Shown in pieces: positions 29,560-39,550 of a DNA stretch of 64,000 nt. The position numbers and the translations under genes were made by a program. Within the stretch, counting starts at the first letter, position 1; each line of letters opens with the position of its first letter. This DNA comes from Sediminibacterium sp. C3 (GTDB taxonomy: Bacteria; Bacteroidota; Bacteroidia; Chitinophagales; Chitinophagaceae), in assembly GCF_000508085.1 (NCBI RefSeq), contig NZ_KI669560.1, positions 1,136,464-1,200,463 on the forward strand. The letters run 5' to 3'. The notes under the pieces were generated by a model. That model did no database searches. It worked only from the letters and a program-made list of their open reading frames with translations, and had not been told where the DNA came from.

Positions 29560-30777
29560 ATGTTGAAGTTACCTGTTTACTTAGACAATAACGCCACTAC
29601 ACCCATGGATCCAAGGGTTTTGGAAGCCATGTTACCTTATTTTACCGAGCATTTTGGTAATGCCGCCAGCCGTAACCACCCTTTTGGATGGGAGGCAGAA
29701 GAGGCGGTAGATTATGCCCGTGAGCAAGTAGCTAAATTAGTTGGTGCCGATCCCAAAGAAATCATTTTCACTTCCGGTGCAACCGAAGGGGACAACCTGG
29801 CTATCAAAGGTGTTTATGAAATGTATGCTTCAAAAGGCAACCATATCATCACCGTAACTACTGAACACAAAGCGGTTTTGGATACCTGCAAACACCTGGA
29901 AAGAGCGGGTGCAGAAGTAACCTACTTAGAAGTAAAGCCTGATGGCTTAATCGATTTACAACAGCTGGAAGCGGCTATTAAGCCTACCACTATCCTGATT
30001 GCGGTAATGTATGCCAACAATGAAATTGGCGTAATTCAGCCGGTGAAGGAAATTTCTGCCATTGCCAAGAAGCATGGTGTATTGTTCTTCTCTGATGCAG
30101 TTCAGGCAGTAGGTAAAATACCAGTAGATGTAAACAAAGACGGTATTGATATCATGGCATTTACTGCACATAAAATGTATGGTCCAAAAGGTATTGGTGC
30201 ATTGTATGTGCGTCGTAAAAATCCACGTGTTAAAGTAACTGCCCAGATGGATGGTGGTGGCCACGAGCGCGGAATGAGAAGTGGTACCTTGAACGTTCCG
30301 GGTATTGTAGGTTTTGGTAAAGCATGTGAATTGGCTCGTTTGGAAATGGCAGATGATGCTACCCGTTTAAGCAAATTGCGCGATAAATTAGAGACTGCAT
30401 TAATGGGTCTTGAAGAAGCATACGTAAACGGAAACAGAGAACACCGTTTGCCACATGTTGCGAATATTTCTTTCAAATACGTAGAGGGTGAAGGTTTATT
30501 GATGGGCTTTAACAAGAACATCGCTTTGTCTTCTGGTTCTGCCTGTACTTCTGCTTCTCTTGAGCCAAGTTACGTGTTGAAAGCATTGGGTTTAGGAGAC
30601 GATTTAGCGCATAGTTCATTGCGTTTTGGTTTGGGAAGATTCACCACCGAAGAGCAGATCGACTATACCATTAAAGCAGTAAGCGATACCGTATTGAAAC
30701 TAAGAGACATGAGCCCTCTATGGGAAATGTTTAAGGAAGGCGTAGATATGGATAAAATTGAGTGGGCTCACCATTAA
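29560..30777 (+). CDS. iscS: cysteine desulfurase IscS
   Basis: This 405-residue PLP enzyme takes sulfur from cysteine for Fe-S cluster assembly. PLP-binding Lys205 lies in [10 protein letters not shown] and the persulfide-carrying Cys329 in [10 protein letters not shown], matching E. coli IscS K206/C328. The N-terminal [10 protein letters not shown] motif supports the ATG before [10 protein letters not shown]; upstream in-frame codons fall in the promoter. It is followed by iscU (57 bp) and iscA (19 bp), a compact isc operon without hscBA or fdx. Confidence 0.97.
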   Translation: MLKLPVYLDNNATTPMDPRVLEAMLPYFTEHFGNAASRNHPFGWEAEEAVDYAREQVAKLVGADPKEIIFTSGATEGDNLAIKGVYEMYASKGNHIITVTTEHKAVLDTCKHLERAGAEVTYLEVKPDGLIDLQQLEAAIKPTTILIAVMYANNEIGVIQPVKEISAIAKKHGVLFFSDAVQAVGKIPVDVNKDGIDIMAFTAHKMYGPKGIGALYVRRKNPRVKVTAQMDGGGHERGMRSGTLNVPGIVGFGKACELARLEMADDATRLSKLRDKLETALMGLEEAYVNGNREHRLPHVANISFKYVEGEGLLMGFNKNIALSSGSACTSASLEPSYVLKALGLGDDLAHSSLRFGLGRFTTEEQIDYTIKAVSDTVLKLRDMSPLWEMFKEGVDMDKIEWAHH

Positions 30778-30834
30778 TCGTGCTCCCAACTAAGCAAATA
30801 AAATTTTAACTCTAACAAAATAAATTAACATACC

Positions 30835-31251
30835 ATGGCATACTCAGAAAAAGTAATCGACCACTACAATAACCCTAAGAACGTAGGTACTTTAGATAAG
30901 TCTAAGACCAATGTGGGTACCGGTTTAGTAGGTGCTCCTGAATGTGGAGACGTAATGCGTTTACAAATTGAAGTAGACGATGCAACCGGCGTTATCACCG
31001 ATGCTAAATTCAAAACCTTTGGATGTGGCTCTGCTATTGCTTCTTCTTCATTGGCAACTGAGTGGTTAAAGGGTAAAACCTTGGATCAGGCAGTAGCAAT
31101 CGACAATATGGAGCTAGTAGAAGAATTGAATCTTCCTCCGGTAAAAATCCACTGTTCTGTATTGGCCGAAGACGCTATCAAGAGCGCCATTAACGATTAC
31201 AGAAAGAAGAATGGTTTAGAAGAGCTGGTGTTCGAAGATAGAATTCACTAA
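30835..31251 (+). CDS. iscU: Fe-S cluster scaffold IscU
   Basis: The 138-residue scaffold assembles [2Fe-2S] clusters with IscS. The three ligand cysteines are Cys37 (PECGDVM), Cys64 (GCGSAIASSS) and Cys107 (IHCSVLAEDA), with His106 next to the last. The HscA-binding LPPVK motif is at residues 100-104, although no hscA gene is present in this window. It is the second gene of the isc operon. Confidence 0.97.
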   Translation: MAYSEKVIDHYNNPKNVGTLDKSKTNVGTGLVGAPECGDVMRLQIEVDDATGVITDAKFKTFGCGSAIASSSLATEWLKGKTLDQAVAIDNMELVEELNLPPVKIHCSVLAEDAIKSAINDYRKKNGLEELVFEDRIH

Positions 31252-31270
31252 TCGTGTTAAATAGAATTGT

Positions 31271-31627
31271 ATGAGTGAAATAGCTGCAGAAAATAGCATT
31301 TACGTAAGTGATAAAGCCAAGGCCAAAGTAAAACAACTGATGGACGAAGCAGGAGTTGCCGGCGACCCAAGCTATTTCTTAAGAGTAGGTGTAGTGGGAG
31401 GAGGTTGTTCTGGTCTTAGCTATAAGCTGGATTTCGACAACGAAATCAAACCCATGGACCAGGTTTTTGAAGACAATGGTGTAAAAGTGGTGACCGATTT
31501 AAAGAGTTTTCTTTACCTGGTAAATACCGAGCTGGATTTTTCTGATGGACTAAACGGCAAAGGATTTTATTTCAACAATCCCAATGCCAGCAGAAGTTGC
31601 GGATGTGGCGAGAGTTTTGCGGTTTAA
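31271..31627 (+). CDS. iscA: IscA/HesB-type Fe-S assembly protein
   Basis: This 118-residue A-type carrier has the three conserved cysteines in GGGCSGLSYKLDF and the C-terminal CGCGESFAV. It transfers Fe-S clusters to target proteins. ErpA, SufA and IscA are hard to separate by sequence; the position after iscU suggests IscA. It is the last gene before a UUCG-loop terminator. Confidence 0.93.
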   Translation: MSEIAAENSIYVSDKAKAKVKQLMDEAGVAGDPSYFLRVGVVGGGCSGLSYKLDFDNEIKPMDQVFEDNGVKVVTDLKSFLYLVNTELDFSDGLNGKGFYFNNPNASRSCGCGESFAV

Positions 31628-31693
31628 AAACCGAAAGCTCAATCGCTTTCTGTATCAGCGACAGACTTTGTTAAATTAAAAGCAATCAATAGT

Positions 31694-31718
31694 AAAACCC
31701 CGATTCGTCGGGGTTTTT
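31694..31718 (+). terminator. isc operon terminator with UUCG tetraloop
   Basis: The stem CCCCGA (31698-31703) / TCGGGG (31708-31713) encloses TTCG and is extended by A/T pairing into TTTTT. The very stable UUCG loop makes this a textbook terminator, about 70 bp after the iscA stop. Confidence 0.9.
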
Positions 31719-31732
31719 GCGTACAAAAACTT

Positions 31733-31740
31733 TAGATTTG
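31733..31740 (+). promoter_or_regulatory. -7 promoter box, predicted leaderless start
   Basis: TAGATTTG matches TAnnTTTG exactly and lies four bases before the ATG at 31745, directly behind the isc terminator. Confidence 0.5.
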
Positions 31741-31744
31741 GGCT

Positions 31745-34174
31745 ATGTGGAAGATCTGTAAAAAAGAGTGGCAACAGTTTTTTGCTTCTTTAACCGGATA
31801 CCTGGTGCTCAGTGTATTTCTGGGTGTAGCCGGATTGTTGTTTTTTGTATTTCCAGACACCAGTCTGCTCAATTTTGGCTACGCCAGTCTTGCGCCTTTT
31901 TTTCAGTTAATGCCCTGGCTATTATTGTTTTTAATTCCGGCCATTACCATGCGCAGTATTTCCGATGAAATGCGCACGGGTACTTTTGAAATTTTACAAA
32001 CCCTTCCCTTATCGCTCAGACAAATTATTGCGGGAAAATACTTCGGCACTTTATTAATTATTGCAGTGGCGTTGTTTCCAACCGTAATCTATGCCATCTC
32101 TATGCAGTCTTTAAGTATTACTGGAGGGATTGATATTGGCGCAACCATCGGGAGTTATATCAGTTTGTTCTTATTGGCCGCAGTTTATGCAGCCATTGGC
32201 ATTTATGCCAGTAGTGTAACTACCAATACCATTGCAGCATTCGGATTAGGGGCCATTATAGGCTTTGCATTATTTGCCGGGTTCAGTGCGATAGCGCAGT
32301 TGCCTGTGTTCAGCGGAGGGATGGATTATTATATAGAACTGCTGGGCATTCAAATGCATGCAGCCAATATCAGCAGAGGGGTAATGGCACTATCCGACAT
32401 TTTATATTTCATAGGATTGATTGTATTTTTTCTATACCTCACACAAATTCAATTACAGCAATCAGGCAAGCAAAAAAAGCAGATTGTTGCTTCTATTATC
32501 GCCTTACTCTTAGTGGCTTTTGCTGGATCCAGATTCAATCAAAGACTCGATTTAACCGAGGACAAAAGATTTACCCTGAGTCCCTCCACCATTCGCATGC
32601 TGGAAAAAATAGACTCTACCGTAAAAGTGGAAGTTTTTCTTACAGGAGAACTACCCGCAGATTATAAAAAATTAAGTCTGGCCACAGCTGATATTCTTGA
32701 GTCATTTAATAGCTATGCCAACAACCAGATTAAAGTTGAATTTATTGATCCGGTAGAAGGCCTGGCAGACGATACGGCCAAAGCCATGCGCTATGATAGT
32801 TTGCAAAAGATGGGTATTGTATTTGAGCAAGTCAATAATCAGTGGGTTTTGCCATCGGCATTGGTGTATTACAGAAAAAATCAGGCACCCATACCAGTAG
32901 ACTTAAGAAGCAGCAGAAAAATTTATAAGCAATTCAATGTGATTGCAGAGGAACCGCAGGAAGATGTGGAAGCCACACGCAATGCGGCAGAAGCCTTACT
33001 CGAAAACAAGTTTGCTACTGCCATAGATAAAATGACGCGACAGGAAGTACCCACCATTGCGTATGTGGTAGGGAATGGGCAACCCACCGATTTAACGGTA
33101 AACGATTTAGGAGAGAGCCTGCGCAATGAATACCGGTTAGGCATATTCAATTTAAAGCAAGGTTATCCGGATGCATCCATTATTAAAATCCTGCTTGTAG
33201 TAAAACCCAAAGAAACTTTTACAGACGAAGATTTGCTGAAGCTGGATCAATATGTAATGCATGGAGGCAATATCATCTGGTTTATAGATAAGCTACATGC
33301 AGAGTTGGATAGTTTAAAAAGAACAGAAGGGCAGTATACGGCTTTTGACAGGGGATTGGGGTTGGATGAATTATTATTCAAGTATGGAGTAAGAATTAAC
33401 GGAGACCTGGTGCAGGATTTAAATTGTTCAAAAATACCCTTGGTGGTGGGCCGCAATCCGGATGGAAGTATCCGCATGCAAAGAATGCCCTGGCCTTATT
33501 ATCCACTTCTTTCTTCCAGAACACCCAATCCTATTTCAGCCAATTTAGACAGGGTTTTACCCATATTCCCTTCGAGTATAGACACGGTGATGGCAAGGGG
33601 CATTCAGAAAACCATTTTGCTTTCAACCGATTCAAGCAGCAGAATCCTGCCATCCCCTGCAGTGGTTTCACTCAACAGTGTGCAATCCGAAGAAGACCTA
33701 TACAGTTTTAATAAAAGTTATATCCCGGTAGCGGTTTTACTAGAGGGTAAATTCAATTCTTTGTTCAGTAATCGATTGCCTAAATCGGTATTGGATTCGG
33801 TAAAGCAATTCACGGGCAAACCCTTTTTGGCCAAGGCCACTAAAGCTGGAAAACAAATAGTAGTAGCAGATGGAGATATCGTAACCAACGAAGTTAGCCA
33901 GACAACCGGCCCCTTACACATGGGGATGATACAGATGGAAAATTATCGCTTTGCCAATAAGGCTTTCTTTTTAAACAGTGTAGATTATCTGTCTTCTGAT
34001 AATTCATTGTTTGAAAGCCGAAACAAAACAGTAGTCCTGAGATTGCTGAACAAACAAAAATTACAGGAGCAAAAGACTTTATGGCAGGGGATTAACGTAC
34101 TTTTACCCGTCATTGTAATTCTGCTGACCGGATTCATTTTCCAGTGGTGGAGAAAAAAGCAATACAGCATTTAA
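31745..34174 (+). CDS. fused GldF-GldG ABC transporter permease/substrate-domain protein
   Basis: The 809-residue protein joins two proteins normally encoded separately. Residues 1-240 form a six-helix ABC-2 permease like GldF (WKICKKEWQQFFASLTGYLVLSV is its usual opening; MRTGTFEILQTLPLSLRQIIAGKY follows helix 2). A further helix at about 245-262 leads into a GldG-like extracytoplasmic region (RLDLTEDKRFTLSPSTIRML, then an ABC-associated domain with GGNIIWFIDK) and a C-terminal helix (VLLPVIVILLTGFIFQWW). GldF/G work with ATPase GldA and are linked to gliding motility in flavobacteria, although many non-gliding Bacteroidota carry them. No gldA is in this window. TerC and MurF-Alr follow at 12 and 4 bp spacing. 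Confidence 0.85.
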   Translation: MWKICKKEWQQFFASLTGYLVLSVFLGVAGLLFFVFPDTSLLNFGYASLAPFFQLMPWLLLFLIPAITMRSISDEMRTGTFEILQTLPLSLRQIIAGKYFGTLLIIAVALFPTVIYAISMQSLSITGGIDIGATIGSYISLFLLAAVYAAIGIYASSVTTNTIAAFGLGAIIGFALFAGFSAIAQLPVFSGGMDYYIELLGIQMHAANISRGVMALSDILYFIGLIVFFLYLTQIQLQQSGKQKKQIVASIIALLLVAFAGSRFNQRLDLTEDKRFTLSPSTIRMLEKIDSTVKVEVFLTGELPADYKKLSLATADILESFNSYANNQIKVEFIDPVEGLADDTAKAMRYDSLQKMGIVFEQVNNQWVLPSALVYYRKNQAPIPVDLRSSRKIYKQFNVIAEEPQEDVEATRNAAEALLENKFATAIDKMTRQEVPTIAYVVGNGQPTDLTVNDLGESLRNEYRLGIFNLKQGYPDASIIKILLVVKPKETFTDEDLLKLDQYVMHGGNIIWFIDKLHAELDSLKRTEGQYTAFDRGLGLDELLFKYGVRINGDLVQDLNCSKIPLVVGRNPDGSIRMQRMPWPYYPLLSSRTPNPISANLDRVLPIFPSSIDTVMARGIQKTILLSTDSSSRILPSPAVVSLNSVQSEEDLYSFNKSYIPVAVLLEGKFNSLFSNRLPKSVLDSVKQFTGKPFLAKATKAGKQIVVADGDIVTNEVSQTTGPLHMGMIQMENYRFANKAFFLNSVDYLSSDNSLFESRNKTVVLRLLNKQKLQEQKTLWQGINVLLPVIVILLTGFIFQWWRKKQYSI

Positions 34175-34186
34175 TTATCACGCATC

Positions 34187-35200
34187 ATGAGCGCACATCA
34201 AATTGTTTATCTCGTATTTGGAATTGTGTTAACCATTGCACTGGCTTTTGACCTTGGACTCTTAAGTAAGAAAAACAAAAGTATTTCCATCCGTCAGGCA
34301 TTGAATCAAACCATGTTTTGGGTAGGGTTGGCAGTTGCCTTTTTTGTTTTCTTATGGATAGAAGGCCCGGCCCTGGCATTGGAAAGTTCCGATGCAACCG
34401 GAGAAGTCAGCAGACACCAGTTGCCCTTTGAATTTTTGAGTGCCTATTTAATGGAATGGAGTTTAAGCATCGACAATATTTTTGTGTTCATTCTGATTTT
34501 TAATTCCTTCAATGTTAAAGAAGCGTTTTACTCAAGAGTATTGTTGCTGGGAATATTAATGGCCATTATTTTCCGTATCGTATTCATTACCTTGGGTGTT
34601 GCACTGGTAGCCAAGTTTTCCTGGGTACTTTATATTTTTGGCGGGTTTTTAATTTACACCGGCTATCATATGTTCAATGCCAATGACGATGAACAGTTTG
34701 ATCCGCAAACCTCCAAAATTTACAAGTTCTTAAAATCCTTCCTGCCATTGGTGAACCACGATGGAGGAGGTAAGTATATTATCCGTGAAAATGGGAAGCC
34801 TGCTTATACCACTTTGTTTGTAGTAGTGGTATTGCTGGCAGCGATTGATCTGGTATTTGCACTGGATTCTATTCCTGCAGTAATGGGTATATCCAAGGAT
34901 CCGTTGATCATTTATACTTCTAATATTTTTGCAGTGTTGGGATTGCGTTCACTGTTCTTCTTATTAAGAGGCGCAGTAACCAAATTTGATTATTTACAAC
35001 AGGGTATTGCGATTGTACTGGTGTTCATTGGAATAAAAATGCTGGGGGAACATTACTTGAGCATGTGGATGAGCAAAACCAGTCAGGTAGCCTTGTCCTT
35101 AGGAGTAATTGTATTGTGTATTTCCGGCTCTATTTTGTATTCAATAGTATTAGATAAGAAAGGAACACCAAAGGATTACGTAGACGATTCTGTAAAATAA
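34187..35200 (+). CDS. TerC/Alx-family membrane protein
   Basis: This 337-residue multi-helix membrane protein has the TerC family motifs: MEWSLSIDNIFVF (about residues 88-100) and LVFALDSIPAVMGIS (about 222-236), each with the paired acidic residues thought to bind metal. The family exports Mn2+ or responds to alkaline pH/tellurite; the cargo here is not determined. It lies 12 bp after gldFG and 4 bp before murF-alr, so the three form one transcription unit. Confidence 0.9.
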   Translation: MSAHQIVYLVFGIVLTIALAFDLGLLSKKNKSISIRQALNQTMFWVGLAVAFFVFLWIEGPALALESSDATGEVSRHQLPFEFLSAYLMEWSLSIDNIFVFILIFNSFNVKEAFYSRVLLLGILMAIIFRIVFITLGVALVAKFSWVLYIFGGFLIYTGYHMFNANDDEQFDPQTSKIYKFLKSFLPLVNHDGGGKYIIRENGKPAYTTLFVVVVLLAAIDLVFALDSIPAVMGISKDPLIIYTSNIFAVLGLRSLFFLLRGAVTKFDYLQQGIAIVLVFIGIKMLGEHYLSMWMSKTSQVALSLGVIVLCISGSILYSIVLDKKGTPKDYVDDSVK

Positions 35201-35204
35201 ATTT

Positions 35205-37787
35205 ATGCCTTACTGCCTGGGTGATATTGCCGCTATTTTACAGCAGCGCATTTTAACAAATGCAGCACAGCCTGTAGAGTACCTGGTAACCGACAGCAGA
35301 AATATCATTGATCCGGCAAAGAGTATTTTCTTTGCCATCAAAGGGCCACGTCGTTCCGGAATTAGTTTTGTAAACGAAGTTTACCAACAGGGCGTCAGGA
35401 TATTTGTAGTAGAAGAACCCATTGAATCCTCTATATATGCTGAAGCTGTTTTTATACAAGTGCCCAATGTAATTGGGGCTTTGCAGCAATTGGCAGTATA
35501 TCACAGAAAGCAGTTTAATATTCCAGTGATTGGTATAACAGGCAGCAACGGAAAAACTATTGTAAAGGAATGGCTGTATCAGTTACTGCAATCCGATTAT
35601 CATATTGTAAGAAGTCCCAGGAGTTATAATTCCCAGATAGGGGTTCCGCTAAGTGTATGGCAAATGAATACACAGCATACACTGGCCATTTTTGAAGTGG
35701 GTATTTCTGCAAAAGGAGAAATGAATGCACTGGCCAATATTGTGCAACCTACTATAGGAGTGTTCACCAATTTAGGAGAAGCTCATAACCAGGGTTTTGA
35801 GAATCCCGCACAGAAGCTGGAAGAAAAAGCGATATTGTTTCAACATACTCCAATCATCATTACATCGGCGGATTATATGCCAGCTCCTTTTTTAAAAAAT
35901 GAAAAAGTAGTTGCGTGGGGATCAAAATCGCTGGAGCAGGAAGGGGGTTCTCTTCCTCAATTACGGGTAGTAAAGCAAGAGAAGAAATTAGCGGAAACCA
36001 TTGTACAATTACGGTATAAGAATAACGCATCTAACCATAATGAAACTGCTGAAACGGCTTCCACCAATCCAGAGTCCTTTGAATTGGCGCTGCCTTTTAC
36101 AGACGAAGTCTCTGTTCAAAATGCACTCACCTGTGTATTGGTGATGTTGCAACTGGGCTATGCGTTTCCGGTAATTCAACAAAGAGTAAAACTATTGCAG
36201 CCGGTAGAAATGCGGATGCAATTAAAGCGAGCCATCAATCAGAGTTATGTATTGAATGATAGTTACAGCAACGATAAAGTATCGCTGTCACTGGCATTGC
36301 AGTTTTTAAAAGAACAGGCCGGAAATCAACCCATTGTTGCAATACTATCTGATATTGTAGAATCCGGAGAGCCACTGGATCAATTGTATAATCATATAAC
36401 GCAGCAACTGGCGAATGCAGGAGTAAAAGTCCTGTATGCAGTAGGTCCGCAGATGTGCAGTTATTTTAAGGAGGCTTCCTTTTCTGACCCAACACCACAT
36501 TTAAGTTTAAACGAAAACACTCAACTTAAAAATAAATTCTTCCCATTCAAAGTTCAGTGCTACGAGCAAACCAGTAATTTGTTGGAAGCGCTTAACGAAT
36601 CGCATTTTCAGCAACAATATATATTGCTGAAAGGTGCAAGAAAATTTGCTTTTGAACAAGTAGCTCACTGGCTGGAACAACAGGTGCACCAGACCATCAT
36701 GGAAATTAATCTGACTGCCATGGTGCACAATTTAAAAGCTTACCAGTCGCTGCTTCAGCCTCAGACTAAAATGATGGCAATGGTAAAAGCATTTGGTTAT
36801 GGCAGCGGGGCAGGAGAAGTAGCCAGAAGATTGCAACAACAACAGGTAGATTATTTGTCCGTTGCTTATGCCGATGAAGGGGTAACACTTAGAAAAGCGG
36901 GTATTCATTTACCCATCATGGTCATGAGCGCCGATGAATATTCATTTGATGCCATGGTGAATCATTCGCTGGAGCCAGAATTGTTTTCCTTTCCCATTTT
37001 AGAAGCTTTTCATCATTATATAGCTCAACAGGGTTTACAACAATACCCCATTCATATCAAACTCAACACGGGTATGAACCGGTTAGGATTTGATACGGCT
37101 GAAATAGACCAACTATGCAATTGGTTGAGCAATCAAAATTTGCTGCGCGTTAAATCGGTGCTAAGCCATCTGGCGGCAAGCGAAGACAAAAACGAAGATG
37201 CATTTACACAGCACCAGGTAGAATTGTTTTCTGTTGCAAGTGCAAAAATTGAAAATGCACTGGGATATCCTATTATTAAACATATTGCCAACACAGCAGC
37301 CATTCGCAGAAATCCGAACTGGCAGTTCAATATGGTAAGGCTGGGTATTGGGCTTTATGGTGCCGATACTATTAAAGACAGTGAATTGGCATTGCAAACC
37401 GTAGCTACATTAAAAACAACCGTAGCTCAGGTCCGGAGCTTGAAAGCAGGAGAAACCGTGAGTTATAACAGATCTGGGGTATTAACCAGAGACAGTGTTA
37501 TTGCAACCGTAAGAATTGGATACGCGGATGGCTATTCCCGAAGAATGGGAAATGGGACTGGGAAAATGTTTGTACGAGGTGGCATTGCCTTAACCGTTGG
37601 AAAAATCTGTATGGATATGTGTATGATTGATGTAACCGATATTCCCGGGGTAAAAGCAGGCGATACAGTAGAAATTTTCGGAAAGCATATTTCCATTCAG
37701 GAGGTAGCCAAAGCGGCAGATACCATTGCCTACGAAATCATGACGGGCATAAGCTTAAGAGTAAAAAGAGTCTATATTGAAGAGTAG
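35205..37787 (+). CDS. murF-alr: bifunctional MurF (D-Ala-D-Ala ligase)/alanine racemase
   Basis: The 860-residue fusion acts in peptidoglycan precursor synthesis. The N-terminal half (about 1-480) is MurF, with the ATP-binding loop ITGSNGKT near residue 110 and the Mur ligase middle and C-terminal domains. The C-terminal half (about 495-860) is alanine racemase: PLP Lys528 in MVKAFGYGSG, VSHLAASED, RLGIGLYG, and the region GYADGYSRRMGNG to CMDMCMIDVTDI. The single chain would make D-Ala and couple D-Ala-D-Ala to UDP-MurNAc-tripeptide (a separate Ddl makes the dipeptide). Such fusions are known across Bacteroidota. Confidence 0.95.
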   Translation: MPYCLGDIAAILQQRILTNAAQPVEYLVTDSRNIIDPAKSIFFAIKGPRRSGISFVNEVYQQGVRIFVVEEPIESSIYAEAVFIQVPNVIGALQQLAVYHRKQFNIPVIGITGSNGKTIVKEWLYQLLQSDYHIVRSPRSYNSQIGVPLSVWQMNTQHTLAIFEVGISAKGEMNALANIVQPTIGVFTNLGEAHNQGFENPAQKLEEKAILFQHTPIIITSADYMPAPFLKNEKVVAWGSKSLEQEGGSLPQLRVVKQEKKLAETIVQLRYKNNASNHNETAETASTNPESFELALPFTDEVSVQNALTCVLVMLQLGYAFPVIQQRVKLLQPVEMRMQLKRAINQSYVLNDSYSNDKVSLSLALQFLKEQAGNQPIVAILSDIVESGEPLDQLYNHITQQLANAGVKVLYAVGPQMCSYFKEASFSDPTPHLSLNENTQLKNKFFPFKVQCYEQTSNLLEALNESHFQQQYILLKGARKFAFEQVAHWLEQQVHQTIMEINLTAMVHNLKAYQSLLQPQTKMMAMVKAFGYGSGAGEVARRLQQQQVDYLSVAYADEGVTLRKAGIHLPIMVMSADEYSFDAMVNHSLEPELFSFPILEAFHHYIAQQGLQQYPIHIKLNTGMNRLGFDTAEIDQLCNWLSNQNLLRVKSVLSHLAASEDKNEDAFTQHQVELFSVASAKIENALGYPIIKHIANTAAIRRNPNWQFNMVRLGIGLYGADTIKDSELALQTVATLKTTVAQVRSLKAGETVSYNRSGVLTRDSVIATVRIGYADGYSRRMGNGTGKMFVRGGIALTVGKICMDMCMIDVTDIPGVKAGDTVEIFGKHISIQEVAKAADTIAYEIMTGISLRVKRVYIEE

Positions 37788-37823
37788 TAATTGGATTGCT
37801 CCAATGTAAACGTTTTGGTAAGT

Positions 37824-38750
37824 TTATTTGCAGAATTGCTTTTTCAGCAAAGCTGCCTGTAAACTTCCCAATTTTTCAGCCTGCGAAAAGTCGGAGCAGG
37901 AGCCAGATTTATCATTCATTTTTTGTTTGGCCAATGCTCTTTGTAAAAAGAAAGGGGGCTCTTTGGCATTGAACAAAATGGCTTTATTATAAAACTTGAT
38001 GGCCGATTTAAAATCAGCAGCACTGAAATAGGTGTTCGCCAACTGAAAATACAGCATCTCATTGCTATCATCAATTTCAATAGCAAGGTTTAAATCTAAT
38101 ACCGCGGCACCAAACTGTCCCAATGCCTGTCTAATTTCAGCCCTGATTCTATAAGCTTCTGTTTCATTTTCATCCATATCAATGGCTTTATTGCAATCCT
38201 GCAGTGCACCATTTATATCCAACATTGCTTTTTTAATAGCAGCACTAATTAAGAGCGGTTCAACCTGATTGGAGGAGGCTTTGATCACTTTTTTAATATC
38301 TTCCAACGCCTCTTCCAGTCGGTTTAATTTCAATAGGGCTTTGCTTCTGTTGGTATAAGCATCGGCATAAGTCATGTTTTTTTCAATAGCACCGTTGAAA
38401 AGCTTTAATGCTTCCTCTGTTTTTTCCATTTGCATTAAAAGCTGTCCCTTGAAATTGAGGGCTTCTACATTATCGGGCATTAGCTGGATAGCGTTATCAA
38501 AATCGGCCAGTGCTTCTTTCCATTGTTTAAGTCCTGCATATGCTTTGCCCCTTATAAAAAAAGCACGGGAAAGGATTTCGCTGTTTTTCTCAGCCTCAAT
38601 CAGTTTGTTTAGGCCAGGCAAGGCCTCTTTAAAGTTTTTGAATAATACTTTATTGTTGGCTGCTTTTAATAAATCTGAGGATGACTGTGCTCCTACCCAA
38701 TATACATTAGAGACAATAGCAATGACCAACAGCCAAAAGAATTTATTCAT
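37824..38750 (-). CDS. secreted TPR-repeat protein
   Basis: This 308-residue protein has a signal peptide (about 1-21, WVGA|QS) and about seven TPR units (AFFIRGKAYAGLKQWKEALADFDNAIQLMPDN and repeats like it). The C-terminal tail, SGSCSDFSQAEKLGS then KKQFCK, carries two cysteines and matches in pattern the tail of the large TPR protein at the window start. It is probably periplasmic and involved in protein interactions. It converges with murF-alr (36-bp gap) and is divergent from the PorT-like gene. Confidence 0.8.
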   Translation of the reverse strand: MNKFFWLLVIAIVSNVYWVGAQSSSDLLKAANNKVLFKNFKEALPGLNKLIEAEKNSEILSRAFFIRGKAYAGLKQWKEALADFDNAIQLMPDNVEALNFKGQLLMQMEKTEEALKLFNGAIEKNMTYADAYTNRSKALLKLNRLEEALEDIKKVIKASSNQVEPLLISAAIKKAMLDINGALQDCNKAIDMDENETEAYRIRAEIRQALGQFGAAVLDLNLAIEIDDSNEMLYFQLANTYFSAADFKSAIKFYNKAILFNAKEPPFFLQRALAKQKMNDKSGSCSDFSQAEKLGSLQAALLKKQFCK

Positions 38751-38904
38751 GACGGTTTTTCTATTTCACGTTAAATCGGGGGGCAGCGAAGTTCAGTAAT
38801 CGGGGGATTTTTTTATACCTAATTATAGGTAAAACGGATCGAAGCTATCAATTTTTAAGGAAAAGTTAACCAAATTTTATATTTTTAGCCTTTAACTAAC
38901 TAAT

Positions 38905-39513
38905 ATGAAACTAAAACTTTTATTCACTACTGCTATTTTGGCAATTTCTACCTTAGGTCTTTTGGCACAGGACAAGAAAAGAAAGGAAATTGGTTTTATT
39001 GTTGGGCTTCAAAGATCCAACCTCGACTACAATCAAATTTCCACAATGAATGTAGCAGAAGAAGCAAAAAGCAATATCGGAGGTTCATTTTTCTTGAACT
39101 CCAGACTAATTGGGCATTTTATTACCCTTAGAACCGAGTTGGGATTTTATTCAAAAGGGGGTACTTATACAAGCGCAGATCCCACTGTGCCGAATGAAAC
39201 AAATCTATCTTATGTGGCTGCACCTGCTTTATTGTTACAAACCAAAATAGGTTTTTTAAAAGCCTATGCAGGTCCTCAATTGGGCTTCTTAATTACGGCT
39301 AAATCTAAAACTGGTAATACAGAACAGGATGTAAAAGCTGCATTTAAAACTACCGAATTGTCCGGTGTAATTGGCGCAGAAATGAATTTACCACTGCGCT
39401 TAATGGCGGGTGTTCGTTATAATTTTGGTATTTCCAATATCAATGAAATTGCACAAGGAACCAGCAGACCAGGCATGTATATGTTATATGTTGGATTAAG
39501 ATTACGTAAATAA
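38905..39513 (+). CDS. PorT-family outer-membrane beta-barrel protein
   Basis: The 202-residue protein has a signal peptide (about 1-21, GLLA|QD). It reads as an eight-stranded small barrel of the PorT/OMP_b-brl_2 type: EIGFIVGLQRS, ITLRTELGFYSKGG, LSYVAAPALLLQTKIG, LKAYAGPQLGFLI and a terminal MYMLYVGLRLRK. The function is unknown; relatives of PorT occur in large numbers in Bacteroidota and only some belong to the type IX secretion machinery. The SprB-repeat gene follows after 37 bp that include a run of eight or so pyrimidines with seven consecutive Cs. Confidence 0.75.
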   Translation: MKLKLLFTTAILAISTLGLLAQDKKRKEIGFIVGLQRSNLDYNQISTMNVAEEAKSNIGGSFFLNSRLIGHFITLRTELGFYSKGGTYTSADPTVPNETNLSYVAAPALLLQTKIGFLKAYAGPQLGFLITAKSKTGNTEQDVKAAFKTTELSGVIGAEMNLPLRLMAGVRYNFGISNINEIAQGTSRPGMYMLYVGLRLRK

Positions 39514-39550
39514 TTGGCCTCCCCCCCAGGCTGGAAAGAAAAGAAACTTC

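Noticed and set aside
37788..37823. Terminator between murF-alr and the TPR gene
   Set aside because: Only a 5-bp ATTGG/CCAAT stem without a T-run is visible.
39518..39527. A run of seven Cs between the PorT-like and SprB-repeat genes as a phase-variable tract
   Set aside because: It is in a 37-bp gap, outside both reading frames, and not positioned between promoter boxes.
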